A DNA stretch of 64,000 nt, from NCBI GenBank assembly GCA_001600355.1, contig BCJU01000001.1:703178-767177 (forward strand), written 5' to 3'. This DNA is from Meira nashicola. Lineage: Eukaryota > Basidiomycota > Exobasidiomycetes > Exobasidiales > Brachybasidiaceae. Below are positions 20,244 to 35,309 of the stretch, piece by piece. The position numbers and the translations under genes were made by a program. Under the pieces are notes generated by a model. It did not search any database and had not been told where the DNA came from. It worked only from the letters and a program-made list of their open reading frames with translations. How positions within the stretch are numbered: the first letter of the stretch is position 1; every line of letters begins with the position of its first letter.

Positions 20244-20740
20244 CGTGTTACACCCCCTCCTCTACTAGCAGCAATTTGTTCAACGCTGTTTGTTCTTTGT
20301 TTGAATAGTTTATCGTACACTGTTGTACAGGATTAATTTGTTCTGAAAGAGATGTGATCGTGACCTTTGTTAATGCACGCCCGATAAAAAGAAAATTGTC
20401 AGATGTGATCGGAATAATGAAATGATTTTGGTACCAATCTGATCGTGCTTGATGGGAAAGAAAGATTTTGTTTGAAGTTGAATTGGGTCACTGACGAGGT
20501 TTATAGTGATAAATCTGACAGCTTTGGTTGTCGTAAAAAGAAAAGGAAGCGATTATGCGCCAATCAATCTTTTAGCGTTTGCCATTTCTGCAGCTGGCTC
20601 GCCTAGGTAATAAGGCGTACTGCGTGCGCTTCGCTACTCTAGAATTACACCCTGTAGAGAAAAAAAGTTTCATAAAATAAAAAGGTGCGGGCGTTGCGCT
20701 GAGCTGCGCACAGATCACGCAGTACTACAATAAAGATGAC
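20244..20740. other. Bidirectional promoter region TOM1-like / CUL4
   Basis: 497 bp between two divergent start codons. It is A/T-rich on the TOM1 side and GC-richer near 20590-20720. I see no coding frame, tRNA or clear named motif. Confidence 0.6.
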
Positions 20741-23275
20741 ATGATTGGCACACGAGGTGACCAACATCATCATTCTTTAATCATCACGTTGATAGCGAAT
20801 AGCTTCAAAATCTTTTCAGAAATGCTCTCTAGACCACAGCATTCTGTACCAAGTGTATTGAGTAAAGCTTTTGGACGAGATGATACCTTTGCATCTTCCG
20901 GAGCAGTTGGAGACCGGAGCAAAGTAGGATCACCTTTTGCCGCTTTCGTTTCACAAGCTACTCAAAGCCAAGCAACAAATAAATCCCATCAGATCACTTC
21001 TCAAAAATCAATAAACGATCAAGAACAAAGAATACCTGTATTGCAAATCAAAAATGGTCAATATATTACCAAACCTTCAAAAACCAATTCAGGAACCCAA
21101 ATTAATAAAATTGGACATGCAATTCGATCAATCTATAATTCTACCCATGATTCCCGTTTAGGCGCAGATTTCAGTTTTGAGTCTCTTTATCAAGCAACAG
21201 ATGAAATTGTCGTATTATCTAAACAGGGTCATGACCTGTATGAACGTGTAAAGATGGAAATGGAACGTGCAGCCGGACAAATTGCTACAGGATTACGAGC
21301 AAGTACAAGCAATGAAAATCAAAATGACCCCAAAGTACATTATTCATGGCTTGCAAAATTAGATGTTGCCTGGAAGGAATGGTGTGAACGTACGACATTA
21401 GTTTGCAATATTCTTGTTTTACTTGATCAAAAGTATTTATTAGAGCAAATCGAATTGCCTTCACTTTGGAACCTTGGCATGGATCTCTTCAAGCATTCAG
21501 TATGTCTAGGTGATGGAATCGAATCTAGAATAGAGACAAGTATTACGCAAGTTTGCAATATGATGAGAGAAATGAAATCTGACGAATACAAGCAATTACA
21601 TAGGACATTATTATCATTATTCACCACTCTTGATCTCTATAATTCTTTAGAGAACGTTTTGTTGGCCGCAACAAGATCATACTTTGAAGAATTATCGAGT
21701 AAATCTATCGCACATTATAGCGTGAATGACTATCTTATTCGAGCAGATGAAATTGTACGACAAGAAAAAGAATATTCAAAATGGCTATACAACGATAATT
21801 CAGGAGGCTCAAAGGATCTAAAGATTGTATACGAAAAGTTGATCACTCAGCATGCAGAGAAGCTTATCGGAGATCTTTCCAGCCTTTTGATTGATGCAAA
21901 GAATTCTTTGCCGGTCTTAACTCTCCTTTATGCTTTCTTATCGGATGTTAAGAAAATTTCTCCTCTTCGCACTGCATTTGGACAATATATTTGTGAAGAA
22001 GGTGAAAAGATTGTTATGGAAAGTGAAAAGGATGAAATGATGATCGAACGCTTACTAGAATACAAAAGTACTATCGATCAAATCGTTGCTCAAGCATTCA
22101 AAGGTGACGAAGCATTCCGACAAACACAAAAAGATAATTTTGAAACATTTGTCAATAAACGACAAAATAAGCCTGCCGAATTGATCGCCAAATTTCTCGA
22201 TTCGCGCTTACGAAGTGGAAATAAGACAATGTCTGATCAAGAGATGGAACATATTCTTAATGAAGCTCTTGTGCTTTTCCGTTATACGCATGCTAAGGAT
22301 ATGTTTGAAGAATTTTACAAGAGATTATTCGCAAAGAGACTCTTGCTCAATCGATCAGCCTCTTCAGATGCAGAACAGAGTATGTTGTTAAAACTTAAAG
22401 AAGAATGTGGTGCTGCATTTACACAAAAGTTGGAAACGATGTTAACAGATATAGCACTTTCTGAAGAGATAATGGAAGCCTACAATTCCAGTAAAGAAAA
22501 AGTTCTCGAGCAACAAGGTAGTGTTGAACCATTTGAATTGAACGTGAGTGTATTAACACAAGCTCATTGGCCAACGTATCCGCAAGTAGAGGTCATCATT
22601 CCAGAAGAAATGGCTGCAGTTACGGAAAGGTTTGCAAAATTTTATGAAACTCGTAATCAAGGCAGAACATTACATTGGACACATTCGTTGGGTACTACAA
22701 GTATCACTGCTCAATTCGCTAAAGCTGGAGAGAAGGAATTGCTCGTCAGTACATTCCAAGCTGTTATTTTGCTTTTGTTTAACTCTTTAACTTCAGGTGC
22801 TAAACTAAGCTATGGTCAAATCAAACAACAAACAGGTTTAGAGGAAAAAGAATTAAAGCGAACATTGCAATCGCTAGCATGTGGTCAAATTCCCACACGT
22901 GTATTACGTAAAGAACCACAAGGAAAAGAGGTTAATGATAGCGATCAATTTATGGTGAACGAGCAATTAAAGAATGAACGTAAACGAATTAGGATCAATA
23001 TGATTCAATTAAATGAAACTCAAGAAGAGCAAAAGAGTACGGTTGATCGTGTTATGTTTGATCGTGAATTAGTTTTACAAGCTACTGCAGTTCGAATTCT
23101 TAAAGCGAAAAAGACGATCAAACATGCTGAATTATTACAAGAAATCGTTCAAGCAATCGCTTCTCGGTTCACTGTAGATGTAGGTGAGATCAAAAAGACA
23201 TTTGAAATTCTGATCGATAAAGAATATATGGAGCGAGTCGAAGGTCAAAGGGGCATGTATAGATACTTGGCTTAA
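20741..23275 (+). CDS. cul4: Cullin-4-type scaffold of a CRL ubiquitin ligase
   Basis: An 844-residue intronless cullin. The N-terminal cullin repeats bind the adaptor (DDB1 in Cul4 ligases). The cullin-homology part includes KPAELIAKFLDSRLRSGNK, LFRYTHAKDMFEEFYKRLFAKRLLL and SSDAEQSMLLKLKEECGAAFTQKLE, a wording that points to Cul4 rather than Cul1 or Cul3. The Rbx1-binding region follows (WPTYPQVEVIIPEEM...). The C-terminal neddylation winged helix contains AVRILKAKKTIKH, in which Lys788 is the expected NEDD8 site, and ends with the family-typical YMERVEGQRGMYRYLA. Cul4 ligases act in chromatin, replication and repair; in yeast the equivalent cullin Rtt101 works with Mms22, whose homolog is in this window. 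The start could also be the ATG at codon 28 (MLSRPQHS). Confidence 0.9.
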   Translation: MIGTRGDQHHHSLIITLIANSFKIFSEMLSRPQHSVPSVLSKAFGRDDTFASSGAVGDRSKVGSPFAAFVSQATQSQATNKSHQITSQKSINDQEQRIPVLQIKNGQYITKPSKTNSGTQINKIGHAIRSIYNSTHDSRLGADFSFESLYQATDEIVVLSKQGHDLYERVKMEMERAAGQIATGLRASTSNENQNDPKVHYSWLAKLDVAWKEWCERTTLVCNILVLLDQKYLLEQIELPSLWNLGMDLFKHSVCLGDGIESRIETSITQVCNMMREMKSDEYKQLHRTLLSLFTTLDLYNSLENVLLAATRSYFEELSSKSIAHYSVNDYLIRADEIVRQEKEYSKWLYNDNSGGSKDLKIVYEKLITQHAEKLIGDLSSLLIDAKNSLPVLTLLYAFLSDVKKISPLRTAFGQYICEEGEKIVMESEKDEMMIERLLEYKSTIDQIVAQAFKGDEAFRQTQKDNFETFVNKRQNKPAELIAKFLDSRLRSGNKTMSDQEMEHILNEALVLFRYTHAKDMFEEFYKRLFAKRLLLNRSASSDAEQSMLLKLKEECGAAFTQKLETMLTDIALSEEIMEAYNSSKEKVLEQQGSVEPFELNVSVLTQAHWPTYPQVEVIIPEEMAAVTERFAKFYETRNQGRTLHWTHSLGTTSITAQFAKAGEKELLVSTFQAVILLLFNSLTSGAKLSYGQIKQQTGLEEKELKRTLQSLACGQIPTRVLRKEPQGKEVNDSDQFMVNEQLKNERKRIRINMIQLNETQEEQKSTVDRVMFDRELVLQATAVRILKAKKTIKHAELLQEIVQAIASRFTVDVGEIKKTFEILIDKEYMERVEGQRGMYRYLA

Positions 23276-23602
23276 TTGTTTCTACTTAATGACATATATA
23301 TGCATGGTACATTGAAAATTCATATCAGTGATGAACAGGCAATTAGGATAAAAGATGTACACGATCAAAGAACAAAGAAGAAAAGAAGCAAAATATGCAT
23401 CCCAGCTTCAGAATAAGAAAGAATAGTAAAAGAAGAAGAGATGAGATAATCTGTAAATTAATAGAGTCTAATGCAAGATAACACGGATGGCGTACTTGAA
23501 GCAGTGCTGCGAATTCTGGTAACATGATGCCGAAAGGGTATGCTGAAGTGAGAATTACGTTCGCTCTTGAGATTTGAAAAATCATAAAGGCTTACGAAAT
23601 GC
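23276..23602. other. Convergent 3' intergenic region cul4 / SRPK
   Basis: 327 bp between two stop codons. A/T-rich with short frames only; nothing else seen. Confidence 0.6.
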
Positions 23603-28227
<4,625 letters not shown>

Positions 28228-28757
28228 TCAAACTTTTGGTGTTTGGTCAGGTGTCTGCGTTGAAGGGAATCAAAAAGAGACAGTCAGTATCTCAAGAAAC
28301 AGCATACACGCACACATATCATTCTACTCACAATCCAAACAGAATATTGATGCATCTTTGGTTGTTCTCCTTCTTTCAAAGATGAAGGTATAAAGACCAT
28401 GTGACCACCCCAATCAGCACCTGAATTTTTTCCATCTTTCAGAGTATAATCAACCCTTCCTCTTAGCATACATTCGGGTGAAGAAGGATCGATGACGTGT
28501 TTGCCCGCTTTACAATAAACAGCATAAATTGAATGCTTCCTTGATTGGACAACATCGTATGCTTTTGATCTCCATTGTTGAACTGATTCACGATCTTTTG
28601 CTACTTGCATTGGACCGATTTGAAAAGTTGTATTTTGATCGTAAAACAAAGAATCTGCATATTCTTCAGGTGTCGTTTCACGTTTATCGCTTATGGCGTA
28701 GAAATTCTTGATGAATTCAGCGACATTGCTTGGAATACCTTCAACGTTTACAGTCAT
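28228..28757 (-). CDS. NTF2/SnoaL-like small protein
   Basis: Two exons, 28757-28332 and 28254-28228, encode 150 residues. The 77-nt intron (28255-28331) has GTGAGT and CAG ends with CTGAC as branch site. It is phase 0, and splicing adds the nine codons TPDQTPKV-stop. Without the intron the frame would read into a Cys/Val-rich tail unlike the rest. The chain has the cone-shaped NTF2-like pattern: N-terminal helix (VAEFIKNFYAISDK), acidic YADSLFYDQNTTFQIG, then strands VDYTLKDGKN and GGHMVFIPSS...HQYSVWI. This fold includes small enzymes and binding proteins; nothing here fixes a substrate. No signal peptide is seen, so it is probably cytosolic. Confidence 0.75.
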
Positions 28758-29022
28758 TTCTAAAGTGAATTCTTGGTGGTGGTCAATGTTGAGAAGAAGA
28801 GGTATTCAAAAGTTGAGTAACAATGAGAATTTGGAATAAATGCGTGCTAAAATCCGAACACGCGGGGTAGCAAGCAAGCTAATGATCGGATCCTATCTCC
28901 GCTTCCGATATAGGTTCGGAAGTGGTATTATGTCAAAGGAAAGGAGGAAATCACATGGTATGTATTCAATCATTGGATTTACAAAACAGTATTGAATATT
29001 TGAAAGGTACTACATATATATG

Positions 29023-30195
29023 TTACATGCGTGATTTGCGCTTTTGCAAATTTGTTGCATCACCACCACGACTGATTACACGTTCGATGCGTTTGTTCAA
29101 TAATTCATCGTGAGTCGTTGTAGCAAGAAGATGACGAGCTTTTTCCTCTTCAAGCATGTGCATCAAAGCTAAATTTGCCGGTGGTCTACGTGTATCGCTC
29201 AAGAAGAAAGTGTAAATTGAAATACCGAAAAATGAAGCTGGAATGTTTGTCAAAGCAGCCAAAGCGCTATATTTGGTAGGGAAACATTCTCTACCCCAAA
29301 TTGCACCACAAGCGAATCTAGCACCAACATCACGAGCAGTATTTGTTACAATCGATCCGGCAGAGAAGCCCCAAACGATTACAGCGAAAGCCAAACCGAT
29401 TGTATAAGGAGCAGTACTTGGGACTACGAAAACGTTTTGAGCATCTAATTGACTCCAAATGACCATAGCCAATAACATATCACCAAAGAATTCATTTGCA
29501 AAAATTTCACCTAAGTTACGACCAGCTGTAGGGAAAATAGCAAGAATACCGGCAGGACCTTCAGGAGAGAAAACTTGAGCACGTTTACCTGCTGCTGTTA
29601 ATAATTCCGTCATTTCCAACATTTCCGTTCGCCACATTGCATAAACCATGAGAGAAGCAACGAAAGCGCCTGCAAGTTGAGCGATAATATAACCTGGAGC
29701 TTTTCTGATCGGAAAACCTTTAAATACAACTTGAGCGAGTGTAAGAGCAGGATGAAAATGGCCACCGGAAGTTGGAGCACAAACGACGATTGCAAAAGTA
29801 ATTCCAAGAGCATAAGCAAAACCGATCATTGTCAAATTACCTTGTTGACCTTGTGTAAGAACATAAGTTGCCGTTGCTGCTTCTCCTGCAAAAACGTAAA
29901 ACCAAACACCAAAAAATTCTGCAACTAAAGCGCTAACCCATTCAGGACGATATTGATCCCAAACATGACGTAAATGACTATTTGCCAAACCAGCAGAAGG
30001 AACAACTTGACGTTGAGTATCAAATCTACCTTCTACAATTTCCGTAGCACCAAGTTCTAATTGACCTGGAGTACGTGCAGGACGTTGAAATTGATGGATA
30101 GAAGAAGCATCTTGAACATGATCATGTTCTACATGTTTATCATCATGACTGCTATGGTCATCATCAGCAGGACGATATTGTGGTTGATGAGACAT
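29023..30195 (-). CDS. Aquaporin/MIP-family channel with non-canonical NPA boxes
   Basis: A 390-residue intronless MIP-family membrane channel. The ~85-residue cytoplasmic N-terminus is His/Asp-rich. Six hydrophobic segments follow between ~87 and ~340 (VSALVAEFFGVWFYVFAGEAA; MIGFAYALGITFAIVV; IIAQLAGAFVASLMVYAM; FGDMLLAMVIW; IGLAFAVIVWGF; ALTNIPASFFGISIYTFFL). The two half-helix boxes that line the pore, normally NPA and NPA, read His148-Pro-Ala in GGHFHPALT and Asn285-Thr-Ala in NTARDVGAR. The selectivity-filter arginine after the second box (Arg288) is kept. Such channels pass water, glycerol or other small neutral solutes; the altered boxes make the substrate uncertain. A 31-residue charged C-terminal tail is present. 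Confidence 0.88.
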   Translation of the reverse strand: MSHQPQYRPADDDHSSHDDKHVEHDHVQDASSIHQFQRPARTPGQLELGATEIVEGRFDTQRQVVPSAGLANSHLRHVWDQYRPEWVSALVAEFFGVWFYVFAGEAATATYVLTQGQQGNLTMIGFAYALGITFAIVVCAPTSGGHFHPALTLAQVVFKGFPIRKAPGYIIAQLAGAFVASLMVYAMWRTEMLEMTELLTAAGKRAQVFSPEGPAGILAIFPTAGRNLGEIFANEFFGDMLLAMVIWSQLDAQNVFVVPSTAPYTIGLAFAVIVWGFSAGSIVTNTARDVGARFACGAIWGRECFPTKYSALAALTNIPASFFGISIYTFFLSDTRRPPANLALMHMLEEEKARHLLATTTHDELLNKRIERVISRGGDATNLQKRKSRM

Positions 30196-31399
30196 AATGA
30201 ATGGTGAAAATTTGTTAGGGAAAGGTGTTCAATGGATATTTGGGGAAATCAATTGATCAAAAGGAGGAGGATATTTATATTCTCTTTTCTGTATGCATCT
30301 TCTTCTGGGGTACCCCAGACGTTGGATAATCTCAGGAACCAAGTGTAAATGCAAGGTCCAAATTATATTCAAAAGCCACAGGTATTTCTAAAGAGGAAGC
30401 ATTTTAACTTGCTATGGCAAAGATTATGAGTGAGGGGGAGAGTTAACTGACCAAGTTTTCCGTACCAGAAGTGAAGCCAAAAATTATTCATTACGAATTG
30501 ATATGCACAAAATGCATGATTATATGCATCTTGATGACAATCTTATGTTCATATATATGCTGCTGTTTTGCTAATATTCCACGATCATAAGAAGGGACTA
30601 AATTGAAGGTACCCTGCAGATTTTTAACTACTTTCGAATTCGACTTCTTTGTCTTTCTTTATAGCCACAAAGAGGCGGGACTCCAATTTACGGCTCAACA
30701 AGCCGCGGCACTTTAACCAGGAAAAAAAAAAGTTTCCTATCATCTACCCCACATAAAGGCATTAAAAGGGCAGGGGCTTACTTCTGATAAAATGCTGTTT
30801 TTATTCGCGCGAGAATGTTCAACGCGGGGAACTAATTTCTTTTTGTCCTACGGCCTTCTCTGTTCGTCCGCCCGCCGGAAAGGAGTTTTAAAGAAAAGCC
30901 AATCTTTACGTACATACATACATATGTAATGTTCGGTTATAATATCAAGAATTATTTAACCGTAAAGTGATCAAGTGCTCTTCTTTGTCATTACCTTTAC
31001 CGTTTATACCGAATATCGTTGTATTTTTGTACTTTAGCTTTTAAACACTTTCTTTTTTGACTATGCAATGTCTTATCCTCTCTTCGTTTTCGGCATTCAA
31101 GCAAATATTATCCGCATTTTTTTTCGGGAAAGCGGTATAATAATAAAAGCGGTAGCCGTAAAGATGTGTAAACTGACTTCCCTTGTATACAAAGATAGCC
31201 AGCTGTTAAAGCCATACATGCTTGATAAAATAAGCAATTGATTACTATGTCAAATTATGCTGAGTAGTGTTATTCTCGACTTAAGTGACAATCGCAAGAC
31301 TACAAAAGAACAATGATAATTTTGATTTTGAATAAAATAAAAAGGTACAAAGTAAAGAGATAGCCTTTTGATGGGTCAAAATCACAGAATGAAATAGTA
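30196..31399. other. Upstream region of the aquaporin-like gene
   Basis: About 1.2 kb between the channel start and the PP4R3 stop. It carries an 18-bp run of TACATACA-type repeat (about 30908-30925) and A/T-rich DNA. No credible gene. Confidence 0.6.
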
Positions 31400-34300
31400 T
31401 TACACTTGGCCATTTCCTCCTTCCTCTTTCTGCTTCTCATTGGATGCCTCTCCAGTCTTTGCATTTTCCGAATTGGCATTCAACTTAATTGACAGCTTCC
31501 NANCCCCNCCCCCGCCAGCAATATTTTTATCCGTACCTGCCTCATCGTTTGTATTCGCCTGCAGATTCGCTCCTGAAGATTGACGTTTGGTCACCCTGCC
31601 TAACTTGAGATCCTCCTCATCTTCATCTTCACCTTCCCGCTTTTTTCTCTTTGTGCTCCTCGTGCCAAAAGATGTATCCATAGAATCATCCGCTGTTACA
31701 GATGTTTCACCGGCACCACCAACACCACCTTCTTCTTCGCTTAAGATCGAATGGTGTCCAACAGATGTGTCATTAGCTGATGAATTACCAATTTCGTCTT
31801 CTATGCCTTCGCCGGAAGCATCCTTTTGCTCGGAGATGTCCTGATCTGCTTCAGTAGCAACGTACGGTGCCGCTCCAGAACCTGCTCTTTTGCGGCCTGC
31901 ATTATAAGGTGGTAGGTCAAGCTTTGCGCCTTTCTTGTTATCCCCTTCTTCTGTTACATCCTCTTCATCTTCATCCTCGTTGAAGTAATCTTCTTCATCG
32001 GAATCCATAATGGCTCGATTTTCACCTCGTCTAGTAAGATCACGCATCTTTCTTTCCTTTTCTGCTTCATCGAAAGTTGACAAACTGGCTTCCATTGTCG
32101 TATTGGTAACTGCGCTTTGCTCTGCATTACTCTTCTCCCATTGCAAGATCATAGCTTGGAAGTAGTGTCCAATGGTTGCATGTTGCGTTAATGCCCTGAC
32201 CCTTGATTCATACTTTTCGAAAAGGTGATTGATCAATGGCTTTACAGGCTCTTTTCGGATATGTTCAAAGAACTCCAAACAAGCACTTGTGACCAAATTA
32301 TCGCGTGTAGATTCACTTTCGATCACCGATAGAATAGCGCCCAACAGTCCAATCTTTACGAAATGGCGATTGATAAATTGGTTACCCTTAGCCAGGCAAG
32401 CTCGGAAGAATCTGAGGGCTACCAAACGTAAATGCTTTTCACGAGCAAATAAGAGTGTAGCAACTTGAATGCCAATGTCGGAAGAGATTACCCAATATTG
32501 AGAACGGAATTGATGATGAATCATGACGAACGTTAATAGTTCGCACAAGTGATTCAACATTGCAGACTTTGACGCAGAAGCAACATGGAAATGACGCGCA
32601 ACTATTTCGCCTTCTTTGCCATCTTTTTGTATAGTTGCTAAATCGTACTTTTTCTCTGTGCTCTCCATCTTTGCTTCAGTACTGGAAATATTTTGGTCCT
32701 TCTTTACCGGCTTTGCATCATTCTCTGAAGGTTTCTTACCATCGGCTGTAAGCTCTTTTAACGGTTTGAATAGAACATCTACCTCTCCATCGTAGAACCA
32801 ATTCAAGAAGCGATCTGTATCATCCTTGCGTGAATTCTCATCTTGAGATTGTGAAGCCGCTGCAGCCGCCAAAGTCTGTGCTACAATAGGTCCACCTGCA
32901 GATCCGTCCAGACTAGAATCAAAGAGGATTCTCATCGATTCAGTGATTTGTGTTTTGAGACCTAGATCTCCTTCTGGCTCATGAAGAATACTAGCCAGCT
33001 TCGTGAGCAGAGGCGGTAAAGAACTCTTTTTGTCAACTTGCTCTAAAATGTGACTTCGAACTCCGCTGGCATCGTATTCTATGATGGACATCAACATTTC
33101 GGCAGCCGCGTTCCGTAATCGAGATTCTGCTCGGGTCAATGCATACTCTAAAACAATAAGAAGACCCCATTCGGTCAATGTGCGATAAAGAGCAATGCGT
33201 GAAGGCAATTGAACTTGCTTTCCAATCGCACACAATTGTTGTAAGAAAATGATTGCCTCTGCTTTCTTAGCATCGCTTTCGTTACGGTCTGGCTCGAATA
33301 ATTGAAAGAGAGATGATAGTAAAGCTTCACTATTTGAGCAAAACAAGACGATATCTGCTTGATGATAGAATATTAGCGAATTCAAAACTGCAAAAGTAGA
33401 ATCGTCTATCGTCCGCGCCAGAATGACATCTTTTAGGTATTGCAGTCGGAAAGTTTGATGAATTTTAGCAAGAATCATAGGATCGGGAATCGGCACAACT
33501 TGCCTAAAACGAGCCGTATTTGTGAGATACTCGCGATAAGATGCTTTCAATTTTGGGAATTCTGGATCGTATTCCAACATGCCAACGACACCAAGGAAGG
33601 TGTCATCACGTAGCATCCTTTCCATCAAAACATTGTCGTTTAGCATGATGATCGTATGCATTATTGCGCATAATCTATGTAAAGCGTCCAGCTGTTCCAA
33701 CTCTTCCGCATCTTGGAATGCAGGTATCAATTTGAGAATGAATTCTTCCCGTAATATCCATTCAGCAACCTTTTCTCGTGCTTGTGGACTTCGATTGGCA
33801 GCATCTTTCAAGGTCATATCGATCAGATGCAAGTTTTCCATCCGTGGCGGGTCAGGCAATGCAAATGGCGTCCCGTCGGCCATCATCAAGTCAACTTCTG
33901 TTGTTGTCATTCCTGCGGCTGCAGCCGCAGCTGACATGCCCAGCATTCCAGCACCATCTGCATCTTCCATATCAAATCCTTCAGTAGCACCGCCCCTGGC
34001 ACTCAACAAAAAGTGCTTTTGCACCTCTGTCAAAAATTCCCATACCTCATGACAGCCATCAGCCTCTTGAAAGGAAAGAGCCATATCCGTTCCATCGGGC
34101 TCTGTCCATACTACAAGTGTATCCTGTTGTCTTTGATAAACGTCATCTTTTACCACTCTTGCTTTGAGTAATAGGTCATCAGAATCTAAATTCTCGCTTA
34201 CCACCAAGACGTAGTGCTCTCGATCTTCCCTGCCTTCTGCGCCAACTTGCTCATCCTCTCCTGCTTGTTCTGGTGGCCGGCCTAATGGCTGCTCATCAGT

Positions 34301-35257
34301 TCCATTGCTTCCAAGCGTCAACCTTCGACATGTTTCTTCCATGCGTGCAACCAGCAAAGCAGCATCATTGTGTTCATCATACACTCCTGCACAATAGCCC
34401 GTTCCACGATCGAACCAGGTTTCTCCTTTTAGCTCGTAAACCTTTACCCTTCGCGCTGTACCACATTGGTGATAAGCACCTCTTGAAAGTGTAGCAGAAA
34501 GAGCTAGTGGAACACTACCCGAAGAAGCGGCGGAAAGATCACCAGATAAATCTTCATCTTCGTTCCCCGACAGTTCCATACCCGTGCCGCCACCGGATGT
34601 ATGCCCTTCTAATCCGGCGGCTGATGTACCTTCATTCACACCCCTCGATGAAGCATCAACTTGCGTGCCGCGGGCGGATCCTGTTACAGATCCACTCAAA
34701 GAAGAAGAGGAGGAGGCTTCTTCTGTGTGTTCATAGCTATTTATGCCCTGATTGTTGCCTCTCTTTGGGGATGATGCTAGAGAGAGTGGCTCATCTGTCG
34801 ATGTTGATCCGCCAGACTGTCGTTTCGAGGTAGACTTTCTCTTTGGAGTCATACGAGATGAAGAAGGTGATCCAGCATTTACATTTCCGGGGCTTAATGT
34901 ATCAGCACTTATATCCCCGGCTGAATTTCGTCTACCAGTGACTGTCGTCTTTTCGGGTGTTTTGCTTGGCGAAGAAGAGGAAGATGGAGATGATTTGTTG
35001 TTTCCTCCGTTTATCGTTTTACGATCTTTCACGTTAGATCTTGGGGAGGATGGCGAATGAGGTGATGATTCTCGTGTAACCTTGACAGATTTACTCGGAT
35101 TAGATGGTGAATTGGATGAAGAAGAAGGTGAATGGTGTCGTAGTGAATTGGTAGGTTGTTGTGATGCATTCCCACTTGTGGTGGTACCTGTCATTGCAGA
35201 ATCCTTTCGTGAGGAGAGCACTTGGACATCTGTGCCCTTTTCTTGCTTTCCTGACAT
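31400..35257 (-). CDS. PSY2: Serine/threonine phosphatase PP4 regulatory subunit 3 (Psy2/SMEK)
   Basis: 1285 residues from the ATG at 35257; the frame is open slightly further upstream only from a TTG. After ~260 Ser/Pro/Thr-rich residues comes the PH/EVH1-like domain that recognises substrates (RRVKVYELKGETWFDRGTGYCAG; later LVVWTEPDGTDMALSFQEADGCHEVWEFL). The SMK-1 (DUF625) domain begins near residue 465 (WILREEFILKLIPAFQDAEELEQLDALHRLCAIMHTII). A helical-repeat body follows to ~1020, then an acidic C-terminal tail with KRKKRE-type basic patches. Psy2-Pph3 (PP4) dephosphorylates damage-signalling targets such as gamma-H2A and Rad53. Ambiguous bases at 31501, 31503 and 31508, in a C-rich run, leave three residues near the C-terminus unresolved and a small frame risk. 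It faces the ATR gene head-to-head across a tRNA-bearing spacer. Confidence 0.92.
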   Translation of the reverse strand: MSGKQEKGTDVQVLSSRKDSAMTGTTTSGNASQQPTNSLRHHSPSSSSNSPSNPSKSVKVTRESSPHSPSSPRSNVKDRKTINGGNNKSSPSSSSSPSKTPEKTTVTGRRNSAGDISADTLSPGNVNAGSPSSSRMTPKRKSTSKRQSGGSTSTDEPLSLASSPKRGNNQGINSYEHTEEASSSSSLSGSVTGSARGTQVDASSRGVNEGTSAAGLEGHTSGGGTGMELSGNEDEDLSGDLSAASSGSVPLALSATLSRGAYHQCGTARRVKVYELKGETWFDRGTGYCAGVYDEHNDAALLVARMEETCRRLTLGSNGTDEQPLGRPPEQAGEDEQVGAEGREDREHYVLVVSENLDSDDLLLKARVVKDDVYQRQQDTLVVWTEPDGTDMALSFQEADGCHEVWEFLTEVQKHFLLSARGGATEGFDMEDADGAGMLGMSAAAAAAGMTTTEVDLMMADGTPFALPDPPRMENLHLIDMTLKDAANRSPQAREKVAEWILREEFILKLIPAFQDAEELEQLDALHRLCAIMHTIIMLNDNVLMERMLRDDTFLGVVGMLEYDPEFPKLKASYREYLTNTARFRQVVPIPDPMILAKIHQTFRLQYLKDVILARTIDDSTFAVLNSLIFYHQADIVLFCSNSEALLSSLFQLFEPDRNESDAKKAEAIIFLQQLCAIGKQVQLPSRIALYRTLTEWGLLIVLEYALTRAESRLRNAAAEMLMSIIEYDASGVRSHILEQVDKKSSLPPLLTKLASILHEPEGDLGLKTQITESMRILFDSSLDGSAGGPIVAQTLAAAAASQSQDENSRKDDTDRFLNWFYDGEVDVLFKPLKELTADGKKPSENDAKPVKKDQNISSTEAKMESTEKKYDLATIQKDGKEGEIVARHFHVASASKSAMLNHLCELLTFVMIHHQFRSQYWVISSDIGIQVATLLFAREKHLRLVALRFFRACLAKGNQFINRHFVKIGLLGAILSVIESESTRDNLVTSACLEFFEHIRKEPVKPLINHLFEKYESRVRALTQHATIGHYFQAMILQWEKSNAEQSAVTNTTMEASLSTFDEAEKERKMRDLTRRGENRAIMDSDEEDYFNEDEDEEDVTEEGDNKKGAKLDLPPYNAGRKRAGSGAAPYVATEADQDISEQKDASGEGIEDEIGNSSANDTSVGHHSILSEEEGGVGGAGETSVTADDSMDTSFGTRSTKRKKREGEDEDEEDLKLGRVTKRQSSGANLQANTNDEAGTDKNIAGGXGXXKLSIKLNANSENAKTGEASNEKQKEEGGNGQV

Positions 35258-35303
35258 TCTATTCGTACACAAGGTTTGTAGAAATCCTTGATGAGTGATT
35301 AAA

Positions 35304-35309
35304 ACGCGT
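35304..35309. promoter_or_regulatory. MluI cell-cycle box (ACGCGT) upstream of PSY2
   Basis: ACGCGT within AAAACGCGTTTA, 47 nt upstream of the PSY2 start codon. It has the same core as the sites close to mus7 and MEC1. Function is inferred only. Confidence 0.4.
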
